From Thalassobellus sediminis (lineage in GTDB: Bacteria > Bacteroidota > Bacteroidia > Flavobacteriales > Flavobacteriaceae): a DNA stretch of 64,000 nt. The position numbers and the translations under genes are program-made. The DNA lies in assembly GCF_044386045.1 (NCBI RefSeq), contig NZ_JBISCD010000034.1, positions 34,943 through 98,942 of the forward strand, written 5' to 3'. The notes under the pieces were generated by a model. The model worked only from the letters and a program-made list of their open reading frames with translations, ran no database searches and was not told the DNA's origin. The first letter of the stretch is position 1; every line of letters begins with the position of its first letter. Shown here piece by piece: positions 27,214-36,948 of the stretch.

Positions 27214-28791
27214 ATGATTAAAACAAAACGCTTTTTTTTAGTTAGTTTATCAGTTTTACTGTTCTTTTTTTTATCAAATAAGTGCGTAGATCATATTGCT
27301 CAAAATAATCTAACCGATTTTGTTATTACAAACTACGGCGCTATTCCAGATGGAAAAACATTAAATACAAAGGTAATTCAAAAAGCTATAGATGAAGCTT
27401 TTAAAAATAAAGGTGGAAGAATTGTGTTTCCTAAAGGCAAGTTTTTATCGGGCAGTATTCAGTTAAAGAGTAACGTAACTTTATATTTTGAAGAAGGAGC
27501 TGTGTTGTTAGGAAGTACAAAACCACAGGACTATTTTAAGATGGATTTCCCAGGAAGGCCAACATCTCCTAAAAAAGATGATAACTCACAATTGGCTTTA
27601 ATTTTAGCACATAAAGCCAATAATATTCAACTTAAAGGAAAAGGGAAAATTGATGGCCAAGGATTAAAACTAGCTTTAGCAGTAGATAGTTTGCATCATG
27701 CAGGTGTAACTATAGATCCAAATTATAATAATAGAAGACACAGACCCAATGAAACCATGCGGCCTAAATTGTTTAGATTTTCACAATGTAACAATGTCGA
27801 AATTACAGATTTAAAAGTAGGTGAAGCATCTTGTTGGGGATTATCGTTTGAGTTATGCTCAAATCTTATTTTAGATAATCTAAAGATTTTAAATCGTTCT
27901 TATTGGAATAACGACGGAATTGATATTACAGATTGTAAAAATGTTAAGATTGTAAATTGCGATGTTAATTCTGCCGATGATGGTATTTGTTTAAAATCAT
28001 ATTATCCAGGGTATTTTAACGATTCTATTTATATAGCCAATTGTACCATTCGTTCCAGCGCGAGTGCTATTAAATTTGGAACAGCATCTATTGGAGGTTT
28101 TAAAAATGTAACGATTAAAGATATTCAAGTTTTTGATACGTTTCGTTCTGCCATAGCCATCCAAACAGTTGATGGTGGTTTTATAGAAAATATAAATGTT
28201 TCTAATATAACAGCAGTTAATACTGGTAATGCCATTTTTTTAAGATTAGGCCATCGTTCTGGTGAAAAACCGGGGTCAATAAAAAACGTAAGTATTAAAA
28301 ATATAAAAGTTCAAGTGCCTTTTGAACGTCCAGATATTAATTACGATTTGCGAGGTCCTGAAGTCGATTTTTTTCATAATCCCTTTTCATCAGCTATTGT
28401 AGGGATTCCAGATTATAAAATTAAAAATGTAATTCTAGAAAATATTGAAATAAACTACCCTGGAAAAGCATCAAAAGGGATGGCTTATGTACCTTTAAGT
28501 CGATTAGACCAAGTACCAGAGGAAATTAAAAAAAGTCCAGAATTTTCCATGTTTGGTGAATATCCAGCCTACGGACTTTATGTAAGGCATGCAAAAGGAA
28601 TCACTATGAAAAATATCAAATTTACCCTTGATGATAAAGATTTTAGACCTGCTTTTGTTTTTGATGATGTTGAAGATTTAAGTATAAATCAAATTAGTAT
28701 TCCAAAAAGTGAAAAAGGTCAAATCATTCTAAAAGATACAAAGGGCGTTTCTTTAGACAATGATGCTACACAAGTGGTAGAAAAATATTAG
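27214..28791 (+). CDS. GH28-like parallel beta-helix glycosidase, missing uronate-binding residues
   Basis: A right-handed beta-helix protein of the GH28 (polygalacturonase) type. It has an N-terminal signal or lipoprotein-like segment (FFFLSNKC) and then the family opening VITNYGAIPDGKT. The three catalytic aspartates are in place: NND (in WNNDGIDI) and, exactly 21 residues on, DD in SADDGICLK. The GHG histidine that usually follows is replaced (SSASAIKFG). The RIK motif that binds the galacturonate carboxylate is replaced by AIQ (SAIAIQTVDGG). So the fold and acids suggest a hydrolase, but classic galacturonan as substrate is doubtful. It sits 27 bases after the unknown secreted protein and 14 before GH2. 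Confidence 0.8.
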   Translation: MIKTKRFFLVSLSVLLFFFLSNKCVDHIAQNNLTDFVITNYGAIPDGKTLNTKVIQKAIDEAFKNKGGRIVFPKGKFLSGSIQLKSNVTLYFEEGAVLLGSTKPQDYFKMDFPGRPTSPKKDDNSQLALILAHKANNIQLKGKGKIDGQGLKLALAVDSLHHAGVTIDPNYNNRRHRPNETMRPKLFRFSQCNNVEITDLKVGEASCWGLSFELCSNLILDNLKILNRSYWNNDGIDITDCKNVKIVNCDVNSADDGICLKSYYPGYFNDSIYIANCTIRSSASAIKFGTASIGGFKNVTIKDIQVFDTFRSAIAIQTVDGGFIENINVSNITAVNTGNAIFLRLGHRSGEKPGSIKNVSIKNIKVQVPFERPDINYDLRGPEVDFFHNPFSSAIVGIPDYKIKNVILENIEINYPGKASKGMAYVPLSRLDQVPEEIKKSPEFSMFGEYPAYGLYVRHAKGITMKNIKFTLDDKDFRPAFVFDDVEDLSINQISIPKSEKGQIILKDTKGVSLDNDATQVVEKY

Positions 28792-28805
28792 AATTATATA
28801 CAATC

Positions 28806-31800
28806 ATGATAAAAACTAGTTTTCAATTTATTATTTGTTTTTTGTTTTCAGTTGTTTTGCCTGCGCAGGACAATATTTGGGAAGACCCTGCTATCAATCA
28901 AATAAACAGATTACCAGCTCATGCTACTTTCTATTCTTATGAAAATTTAGATTTAGCAAAGGCTAATATTCTTGAGAACTCTAAGTTTTATAAATCTTTA
29001 AATGGCGATTGGAAATTTAACTGGGTAGCAAAACCAAGTGAAGCGTCAAATACATTTCAAGATACTAATTTCGATGTGTCGAATTGGACAACCATTAATG
29101 TGCCATCAAATTGGGAAATGAAAGGTTATGGGACGCCTATTTATACAAATATTAACTATCCGTTTTTTAATAATTATCCTTTTATTAACCATAACGATAA
29201 CCCTGTTGGTCATTATATTAAAAGTTTCACCATAGATGAATCTTGGAATGAGCGCGATGTTATTCTTCATTTTGGAGGTGTGTCTTCTGCTTTTTATGTT
29301 TGGATAAATAGTGAGTTTGTTGGTTACAGTGAGGATACAAGATTACCTTCGGAATTCGATATTACAAAGCATTTAAAAAAAGGAACCAATAAAATTGCCG
29401 TAAAAGTATATCGTTGGTGCGATGGTAGTTATTTAGAAGATCAAGATACTTGGCGAATGAGTGGTATTGAGCGCGACGTGTTTTTAAAAGCCGTTCCAAA
29501 AGTGAGACTTTCAGATTTTACTGTAAGAACAGATTTTGATGAACATTACGAAGATGCTTTACTGCAAATTAGACCAAAATTTACCGTAAATATTCCAGAT
29601 AAATTTATTGAAAAGATTGGACATTTTAGTACGACGCCGTTAAGAACAGTTGTTGATGATTGGACGCTAACAGCTCAATTACTTGACGCAGAAGGAAACA
29701 ATGTAGGCGAAGACAAAGTATTGAGTTTAGATACTTTTTTAGGTGAAGGTTACCCAGCTAGAGATAACGTGTATTTCGGAATTGTTGAGATGGCTATTAA
29801 AAAACCAAAACAATGGTCGGCAGATGTTCCTTATTTGTATACGTTGCTTTTAACGGTAAAAGATAATGAAGGGAATTCGGTAGAATTTACAAGCACTAAA
29901 GTAGGTTTTAGAGAAGTGAAAATTGACGAAAAAGGCCGGTTTTTGGTTAACGGAAATCCCGTAAAATTAATTGGCGTGAATCGTCACGACCATAGTATGA
30001 CAAATGGTAAAGTGGTTTCAAAAGCCGACATGGAAAAAGATGTGCAGCTTATTAAAAAATTCAACTTTAATGCTGTTAGAACGTCTCACTATCCAAACAA
30101 TCCTTATTTCTACGATTTATGTAATAAGTACGGACTTTATGTTATGGATGAAGCAAACCTAGAAACGCACGGTCTAGGTGGGAAATTATCAAATGATGCA
30201 AGTTGGGCAAATGCATTTTTAGAACGCGGTATGCGTATGGTTGAACGCGATAAAAATCATCCAAGTATTGTTATTTGGTCTTTAGGAAACGAGTCTGGTA
30301 CAGGCCCAAATCATGCTGCTATGTCTGGGTGGATTAAAGATTTAGATCCAACCCGTTATATACATTATGAAGGTGCGCAAGGTGACCCAACCGATGCTAA
30401 ATATCAAAGTCGTTTTTGGCCATCTCATGTAGGGAATCCAACCGACCCAAAATGGGTTGATATGTTAAGTAGGATGTATCCGCAACCTAACGAATTAGAA
30501 AGCTTAATAAATAATACAAATTTTGATAAACGTCCAGTGCTAATGTGTGAGTACGCTCATGCAATGGGGAATTCTTTAGGAAACATGAAAACCTATTGGG
30601 ATGTTATTTATAAATACGACCGAGCTTTGGGTGGTTTTATCTGGGATTTTATAGATCAAGGACTGTTAAAAATTGATAGTAAAGGAAATGAATATATTGC
30701 TTATGGGGGTGATTATGGAGATATACCTAATGACGGAAGCTTTTGTATCAACGGTATTGTAACTGCAGATAGAAAACCAAAGCCAGAAATTTATGAAGCA
30801 AAAAAGGTAAATCAACCAGCAGTTATAACTGCAATAAATGCTTTGGAAGGAGAATTCGAAATTTTGAATCGTCATCATATTTCAGATTTATCTAAATATA
30901 ATTTAGTTTGGAATATTATAGAGAACGGTAAAATTATTCAGTCTGGAAATGTTTCAGCATTAGCAACAAAACCGGATCAAAAGGAAGCGTTTAAAATCGA
31001 TTTCAAAAATATAAAACCTAAAAAAGGAAGTGACTATTTTATAAACATAAAAGGGGAGTTGAAAGAAAGTACACTTTGGGCAAAGAAAGGTTATGTGATT
31101 TTTGAAGAACAATTTCAATTGGCTTTAAAGTCATCAAAAGCAATTGATAAAACAACAAGCAAAAAAGATTTAATTGTTGAAGAATCAGAACAATTAATTA
31201 CGGTTAAAAATCAATCTATTAAATTAGTCGTTAATAAAGCTTCAGGTTATATTACATCCTATAATTTTAAAGGCATTGAACTTATAAAAAATCCTTTAAA
31301 GCTAAATTTTTGGAGACCAGAAACCGAAAACGATAAAGCGTATAGAAGGTCAATGAAAAAAACAAATGAACGCGATTGGTTTGTTGCGGGTAATTTATTT
31401 AAAGTTGAGAATATAGAAACTATTGCTTCTGAAAAAGGTAAAGTCGTTATTACTGTTAAAGGCAATATTGAAAACCCGAAAACAGAAGTAAATTTAAAGT
31501 ATACAGTTTTAGGAAATGGCTATGTAAAAGTAAATCAGTCAGTAGTTATTGATAAAAACACACCTGATGTTCCTAAAATAGGAATGCAGTTTGATGTTGC
31601 CAATCAGTATAAAAAAGTAAGTTATTTTGGTAAAGGTCCACAGGCTAATTATCAGGATAGAAATACTGCAGCTTTATTAGATTTTTACAAAGGCGATGCG
31701 AATACAATGAGTTATGAATATGTAGTGCCACAAGAATACGGAAACCACATGGAAACGCGTTGGTTTAAATTGCAAAACACTTCAGGTAATGGGCTTTTAG

Positions 31801-32075
31801 TTAAAGGTGATAATCCTATAAACTTTAGTGTGTCTCCCTACAGCACAGAAAATTTAGATGCAGCAACACATACCAATACATTAGTAAAAAGAGGAGTGTT
31901 AACAGTTAATGTCGATTTAATTCAACAAGGTATTGGAGGCGATAATACATGGTCTTTTAAGGCAGAACCTCACTCCGAATATAAAATTAAATCTGGAGCT
32001 TATAATTACTCATTTTATTTAATTCCAATAGATAATAAGACCATTAAAATTAATCCTGAAACTATAAAATTTTAG
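28806..32075 (+). CDS. GH2 family LacZ-type beta-galactosidase, secreted
   Basis: Exo-acting GH2 enzyme of 1089 residues with a signal peptide (ending VLPAQ, about residue 20). Domains in order are the sugar-binding jelly roll (INVPSNWEMKGYGTPIYTN), two immunoglobulin-like domains, the TIM barrel and the C-terminal beta-galactosidase small-chain-like domain (ANYQDRNTAALLDFYKG, VPQEYGNHMETRW). Catalytic residues are E496 in WSLGNESGTG (acid/base) and E582 in LMCEYAHAMGNS (nucleophile). NRHDHSM matches the LacZ-like metal and galactose site. Beta-galactosidase is the best call; activity on related beta-glycosides cannot be excluded. It begins 14 bases after the GH28-like gene and ends 1 base before GH115. 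Confidence 0.9.
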   Translation: MIKTSFQFIICFLFSVVLPAQDNIWEDPAINQINRLPAHATFYSYENLDLAKANILENSKFYKSLNGDWKFNWVAKPSEASNTFQDTNFDVSNWTTINVPSNWEMKGYGTPIYTNINYPFFNNYPFINHNDNPVGHYIKSFTIDESWNERDVILHFGGVSSAFYVWINSEFVGYSEDTRLPSEFDITKHLKKGTNKIAVKVYRWCDGSYLEDQDTWRMSGIERDVFLKAVPKVRLSDFTVRTDFDEHYEDALLQIRPKFTVNIPDKFIEKIGHFSTTPLRTVVDDWTLTAQLLDAEGNNVGEDKVLSLDTFLGEGYPARDNVYFGIVEMAIKKPKQWSADVPYLYTLLLTVKDNEGNSVEFTSTKVGFREVKIDEKGRFLVNGNPVKLIGVNRHDHSMTNGKVVSKADMEKDVQLIKKFNFNAVRTSHYPNNPYFYDLCNKYGLYVMDEANLETHGLGGKLSNDASWANAFLERGMRMVERDKNHPSIVIWSLGNESGTGPNHAAMSGWIKDLDPTRYIHYEGAQGDPTDAKYQSRFWPSHVGNPTDPKWVDMLSRMYPQPNELESLINNTNFDKRPVLMCEYAHAMGNSLGNMKTYWDVIYKYDRALGGFIWDFIDQGLLKIDSKGNEYIAYGGDYGDIPNDGSFCINGIVTADRKPKPEIYEAKKVNQPAVITAINALEGEFEILNRHHISDLSKYNLVWNIIENGKIIQSGNVSALATKPDQKEAFKIDFKNIKPKKGSDYFINIKGELKESTLWAKKGYVIFEEQFQLALKSSKAIDKTTSKKDLIVEESEQLITVKNQSIKLVVNKASGYITSYNFKGIELIKNPLKLNFWRPETENDKAYRRSMKKTNERDWFVAGNLFKVENIETIASEKGKVVITVKGNIENPKTEVNLKYTVLGNGYVKVNQSVVIDKNTPDVPKIGMQFDVANQYKKVSYFGKGPQANYQDRNTAALLDFYKGDANTMSYEYVVPQEYGNHMETRWFKLQNTSGNGLLVKGDNPINFSVSPYSTENLDAATHTNTLVKRGVLTVNVDLIQQGIGGDNTWSFKAEPHSEYKIKSGAYNYSFYLIPIDNKTIKINPETIKF

Positions 32076-32076
32076 T

Positions 32077-35049
32077 ATGTTAAAACATTTGTATTTTGTA
32101 TTCGTCTTTTTTCAATTGGGTTCATATGTTCAAGCACAATCTGGCTCTGAATTTTCTATTATAGAAAACGGAAAAACAACATCTATTTTAACAGACAAGA
32201 ATGATTTTAAAGTGGTACAAATTGCATCCGATTTGTTTATCAAAGATGTATTGAATATTTCAGGACAAAATGTAAAAAGAGCAATTGATAAAAATGCAAC
32301 ATCTGGAATCGTTATAATGGCGGGAACGATAGGGAAAAGTAAATATATCGATGCCCTTATTGCTAAGAATAAAATAGATGTTTCAAAAATTGAGGGAGAT
32401 TGGGAACGTTATGCAATACAAGTCGTTGAGAACCCTAAAAAAGGCATAGAAAAAGCATTAGTAATTGCAGGTAGCGACCGAAGAGGAACCGCTTATGGAA
32501 TTTTAGAATTATCAAGAAAAATAGGTGTTTCTCCATGGGAATGGTGGGCAGACGTTACTCCTTATAAAAGTGAAACAATTAGTGTCCCAATTGAAAATAA
32601 AGTATCTAAAAAACCATCTGTAAAGTATAGAGGGGTGTTTTTAAACGATGAAGATTGGGGATTGCAACGTTGGGCAGCTTTAAATTATGAACCAGAAACG
32701 GGTGACATGGGATCAAAAACCTATGCCAAAGTATTTGAATTATTATTACGATTAAGAGCCAATACTATTTGGCCAGCAATGCATAGAAGCACAAAACCTT
32801 TTTATTCATTTCCTGAAAATAAATTGATAGCTGACAATTATGCAATTGTTATAGGAACATCGCACGCTGAACCTATGTTAAGTAATATTAATACAGAATG
32901 GAATCATGAAACTATGGGAGAGTATCGTTATGATACAAATTCTGAAGTTATAAAAAAAATGTTTGCTAAGCGTACAAAAGAAACCGCTAAATATGAAGGT
33001 ATTTATACTACAGGTATGCGAGGAGAACATGATTCGCCTATGATTGTTGGTGAAGATGATACAGATCAGCAAGTAAAATTATTAGAACAAATAATTAAAG
33101 ATCAGCGTACTATTTTGAAAAAGGAAACCAAAAAAGATCCAAAATTAGTGCCTCAAGCTTTTGTTCCGTATAAAGAAGTTTTAAAATATTACCAAAACGG
33201 ATTAAACTTACCAGAAGATATTACACTCGTTTGGACCGATGACAACTATGGTTATATGCGTCAATTAAGTAATCTAGAAGAGCAAAAACGTGCAGGAGGA
33301 GCTGGTGTGTATTACCATACTTCGTATTGGGGAAGACCGCATGATTATTTATGGTTAAACTCGACAAATCCTGTTTTAATGTGGGAAGAAATGACTAAGG
33401 CTTACGAGTTTAAATCACAAGATTTATGGGTTTTGAATTGTGGCGATATTAAACCACATGAGTATAGCATGGAGTTGTTTTTAGATATGGCTTGGGATAT
33501 GGATAATTTTCAAAAAAGCACATCTGTAAAAGAACATATGACAACTTGGGCTACAAGAGAATTTGGTGCTACTATTTCGTCTGAAACTACCGATTTATTA
33601 TTTGAAAATAACAGACTAGCTTATATACGACGACCAGAGTTTATGGCTTGGAGTCATGTAGAACCTGTTGTTAAAGCAGGTAAAACCGAAATGACACAAT
33701 ATCATTATGGCGATGAGGTAAATGCTAGAATTGAAGCATATAGAAAATTAGATAAAAGGGTAGATAGTTTATATCAAAAAGTAGATTCAAACCGCAAAGA
33801 TGCTTTTTATCAATTGGTGTATTATCCAATAATAGGAGCGTCAAAATTAAATCAGAAATGGCTGTATAGTTATAAAAATAATTTTGCAGCACAACAAGGA
33901 AAGTCGAGTGCAGCTTATTTTGGTGAACAGGCTTTAGGTGTTTTTGAGCGCATTCAAAAAGAAACAAATTATTATAATAAAATACTTCAAAAAGGAAAAT
34001 GGAATCATATTATGACGATGTCTCCTCGTAGTTTGCCTGTGTTTTCAAAACCAACATACACAACATTTGATTCAGATGAAAAACTGAGTTTAGGATTGGC
34101 TTTAGAAGGCTATCAAATGGAAGTGAATTACGATATTGTAAATAGTTTTGCAGATGTATTGCCCGTTTTCAATAGCTATACAGACAACCGTTATTTTATT
34201 GATGTTTTTTTAAAAGGAAAAGGCGATTTACAATGGACAGCGAAACCAAAACAGGATTGGATAAAACTTTCAGAAACATCTGGCACATTACAAAGTGAAT
34301 CAGGGAAACAAGAAAAGCGTTTGTGGGTAAGTATTGATTGGGACAAAGTGCCAAAAGGAGAAAACAAAAAAGAGGCACCTTTGGGGCATGATTTTCAATT
34401 AATTCCACCAAGTTATAAGGTTAACAGTGCTATAGATTTTGTGACAGCAGATAGTACGATAACTATTGGGATTTCTGTATTTAATCCTAAATTTTCAGAT
34501 TTAAAAGAATATAAAGGCTTTGTTGAAGATAAAGGTTATGTATCTATAAATGCTGAAAACTATACACGTAATAAAGCTGGTAAAGAAGCAAAATGGGAAG
34601 TTTTTGAAGGACTAGGTTATTCTGGTAAAGTTGTTAGTCCGTTACCTAGAAGCGTCGAGTCTGAGAGCAATTTAAAACATGTTCAAGAAAATAGCCCAGT
34701 ATTAGAATACGATTTCTATACTTTTAATTTTGGAGAAGTTGATGTTAATTTACAAGCAGTGCCTACGCATGCTATTCACAATGATAGAGGTGTGCGTTGT
34801 GCTATCGCTATTGATGATTATGAACCAGTAATTGTAGACTTTCAGACCTTTGGAAGAAGTGATACTTGGAAACAGAATGTACTCAAAAATGCCAGTGTAG
34901 AATCGGTTAAGCAAATAGTAAACAAAGCAGGAAAGCATACTTTAAAAATTTGGATGATAGATTCTGGAATCATGATAGATCAAGTATTAATTGATTTGGG
35001 AGGTTGGAAAAATTCATATGCGTTCCCAAAAGAATCAATAAAGCAATAA
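32077..35049 (+). CDS. GH115 family alpha-1,2-glucuronidase, secreted
   Basis: GH115 enzymes remove alpha-1,2-linked glucuronic acid (or 4-O-methyl-GlcA) from glycans such as glucuronoxylan and arabinogalactan; some act on internal as well as terminal residues. The 990 residues start with a signal peptide (ending SYVQAQ, about residue 21). Family segments are PWEWWADVTPY, KYRGVFLNDEDWGLQRWA, ANTIWPAMHRST and GTSHAEPML, then TGMRGEHDSPM and WTDDNYGYMRQLS, ending in a long C-terminal beta-sandwich region. In this PUL the likely acceptor is unusual because an inositol oxygenase is encoded downstream. Alpha-1,2-GlcA-inositol is the linkage in plant GIPC, so this could be its target, but arabinogalactan is an equally reasonable one. 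Confidence 0.9.
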   Translation: MLKHLYFVFVFFQLGSYVQAQSGSEFSIIENGKTTSILTDKNDFKVVQIASDLFIKDVLNISGQNVKRAIDKNATSGIVIMAGTIGKSKYIDALIAKNKIDVSKIEGDWERYAIQVVENPKKGIEKALVIAGSDRRGTAYGILELSRKIGVSPWEWWADVTPYKSETISVPIENKVSKKPSVKYRGVFLNDEDWGLQRWAALNYEPETGDMGSKTYAKVFELLLRLRANTIWPAMHRSTKPFYSFPENKLIADNYAIVIGTSHAEPMLSNINTEWNHETMGEYRYDTNSEVIKKMFAKRTKETAKYEGIYTTGMRGEHDSPMIVGEDDTDQQVKLLEQIIKDQRTILKKETKKDPKLVPQAFVPYKEVLKYYQNGLNLPEDITLVWTDDNYGYMRQLSNLEEQKRAGGAGVYYHTSYWGRPHDYLWLNSTNPVLMWEEMTKAYEFKSQDLWVLNCGDIKPHEYSMELFLDMAWDMDNFQKSTSVKEHMTTWATREFGATISSETTDLLFENNRLAYIRRPEFMAWSHVEPVVKAGKTEMTQYHYGDEVNARIEAYRKLDKRVDSLYQKVDSNRKDAFYQLVYYPIIGASKLNQKWLYSYKNNFAAQQGKSSAAYFGEQALGVFERIQKETNYYNKILQKGKWNHIMTMSPRSLPVFSKPTYTTFDSDEKLSLGLALEGYQMEVNYDIVNSFADVLPVFNSYTDNRYFIDVFLKGKGDLQWTAKPKQDWIKLSETSGTLQSESGKQEKRLWVSIDWDKVPKGENKKEAPLGHDFQLIPPSYKVNSAIDFVTADSTITIGISVFNPKFSDLKEYKGFVEDKGYVSINAENYTRNKAGKEAKWEVFEGLGYSGKVVSPLPRSVESESNLKHVQENSPVLEYDFYTFNFGEVDVNLQAVPTHAIHNDRGVRCAIAIDDYEPVIVDFQTFGRSDTWKQNVLKNASVESVKQIVNKAGKHTLKIWMIDSGIMIDQVLIDLGGWKNSYAFPKESIKQ

Positions 35050-35056
35050 AATAAAT

Positions 35057-36901
35057 ATGAGTTTTTTATTAAGATGTTTTTCTATTCTACTTTTATTAAT
35101 CACATTTTCTTGTGAAAAAGAGGAAAGCAATGTCTTTAAAAAACAACAAATAGCCTTTATAGCAGATGCACATTTTGCTGATATTTATGGAGAATTTCAA
35201 GACGCGAGTTACAAAGGGATTAAAAACCCAGTAACGGGTGAATATGCAAATATTAGAACCATGAGTTCGCAATTGCAATCCACACGAATTTTTAACGAAA
35301 ATTATTTTGCTTTTATAACAGCATTAAATGATATTGTTAATAGAGGCATAAAAATAGTCGCGCTTCCAGGAGATTTTAGTGATGACGGACAACCAATACA
35401 TATTAGAGGGTTAAGAAGAATACTTACTGAATATTCAAAAAAACATGACATTTCTTTTTATGTAACAACAGGAAATCATGATGCCGTAAGACCTTTTACA
35501 CAAGAAGCTAAAAAAACAGATTTTTTAGGAAAAGGAGGTAAAGAACAAATTATTACCAGTGTTAAAACAAATTCGATTTCAAAAGAAAATGAATTAGAAC
35601 CTATTGTAACATTCGATATTAAAAATTGGGGTTATAAAGACATGATGCTTGAGATGGTCGATTTTGGTTTTTTTCCAAAAAAGAATGATTTGTATTGGGA
35701 AACACCTTTTTCAAAATACAATTATGAAACTTATAATTTCGACTTAGCATTAAAAGAATCAGTTTTAGAAAAAAGAGTTTATACTATTTATGAAACTAAT
35801 TTATCTATTCCAGATGCTAGCTATTTGGTAGAACCAGTAAAAGATGTTTGGTTATTAGCTATCGATGCGAATGTATATGTGCCTAAAGAAGATTTGTCGC
35901 GTTTAAAGGATAATCCAAAAGATTTTTCGGGAGCAAGTATTGGTTATAACAATGTGCTTTTATACAAAAGACATTTAATTGATTGGGTGAAAAGTGTTTC
36001 AGAGCAAGCAAAAAAGAAAGGGAAAATATTAATCGCTTTTAGTCATTATCCTATGGTCGATTTTAATGACGATGCTTCCACTGAATTAAAACAATTCTTC
36101 GGAGATAATAAAATGCAGTTGCATAGGGTACCAGATGAGAATGTTGCTAAAATATTTGCCGATTCGGGGATTAATATTCATTTTGGAGGACACATGCATA
36201 TTAATGACACAGGAGTGAGAACGACTAAAAAAGGAAATACTCTATATAATATTCAAACACCATCATTAGCAGCTTATACACCCGCTTATAAGATATTGAC
36301 TATACATTCTAATGCAGCATTTGAAGTAGAAACAGTAGTTATAGATTCAGTTAAAAACTATAGCAGCTTATTTCCTTTTTATAAAGAAGAATATGCATAC
36401 TTGCAGGAAACAATGCATTTTAAAATTTGGAATAAAAATATTTTAGATGCTAAAACATATAAAGAATTTACAGAATGGCATTTAAAGGAATTGGTAAGAC
36501 TTCGTTTTTTGCCAAATGATTTTCAGGTTGATTTTTTAGAGACTTTTGTAAAAGCTTCTGGTAAAGATTTACTACTTTTAAATACAAGTGAACATGAGGT
36601 TGTTAAAATCAAAGAGCAACTGTTAAAACAAGGTTTAGAATTAAGTAGTTTTAGCAATTGGTCTGGGTTCGATATGATTTTTGACTTTTATAAATTAAGA
36701 AGTGCCGACCAATTAGCAATTCCAGAAGTTGGTGTTGAAAGATTAAAACAATATCATCTAGTTTGCGAGCAATTAAATGAAAGTCAAGATGAAAATCTTG
36801 TTTTATGGTCAAGAATATTTCAAAAAACATTGAAAGGTCAACCATCAAATCATTTTAAAATAAACTTGATTTCAAATAAAATAGAATCAATTAATCCTTG
36901 A
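35057..36901 (+). CDS. Calcineurin-like metallophosphoesterase lipoprotein
   Basis: Two-metal phosphoesterase of the calcineurin-like superfamily. A lipobox (ITFSC, Cys about residue 19) predicts an exported lipoprotein. Metal-binding motifs are in the right order: DAH (FIADAHFAD), GDFSDD, GNHDA, the later His in FSHYPM and GGHMH. The C-terminal ~180 residues are helical and unrecognised. The 614-residue length is large for the family. It is the only phosphatase-type gene in the PUL and is placed last before the regulator, 7 bases after GH115. That suggests that the substrate carries a phosphoester, for example inositol phosphate. Monoesterase or diesterase activity cannot be told from sequence. 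Confidence 0.85.
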   Translation: MSFLLRCFSILLLLITFSCEKEESNVFKKQQIAFIADAHFADIYGEFQDASYKGIKNPVTGEYANIRTMSSQLQSTRIFNENYFAFITALNDIVNRGIKIVALPGDFSDDGQPIHIRGLRRILTEYSKKHDISFYVTTGNHDAVRPFTQEAKKTDFLGKGGKEQIITSVKTNSISKENELEPIVTFDIKNWGYKDMMLEMVDFGFFPKKNDLYWETPFSKYNYETYNFDLALKESVLEKRVYTIYETNLSIPDASYLVEPVKDVWLLAIDANVYVPKEDLSRLKDNPKDFSGASIGYNNVLLYKRHLIDWVKSVSEQAKKKGKILIAFSHYPMVDFNDDASTELKQFFGDNKMQLHRVPDENVAKIFADSGINIHFGGHMHINDTGVRTTKKGNTLYNIQTPSLAAYTPAYKILTIHSNAAFEVETVVIDSVKNYSSLFPFYKEEYAYLQETMHFKIWNKNILDAKTYKEFTEWHLKELVRLRFLPNDFQVDFLETFVKASGKDLLLLNTSEHEVVKIKEQLLKQGLELSSFSNWSGFDMIFDFYKLRSADQLAIPEVGVERLKQYHLVCEQLNESQDENLVLWSRIFQKTLKGQPSNHFKINLISNKIESINP

Positions 36902-36948
36902 AATTCATTATATTATTCAACCTTTATCATTGGATAGATAATTTAATT

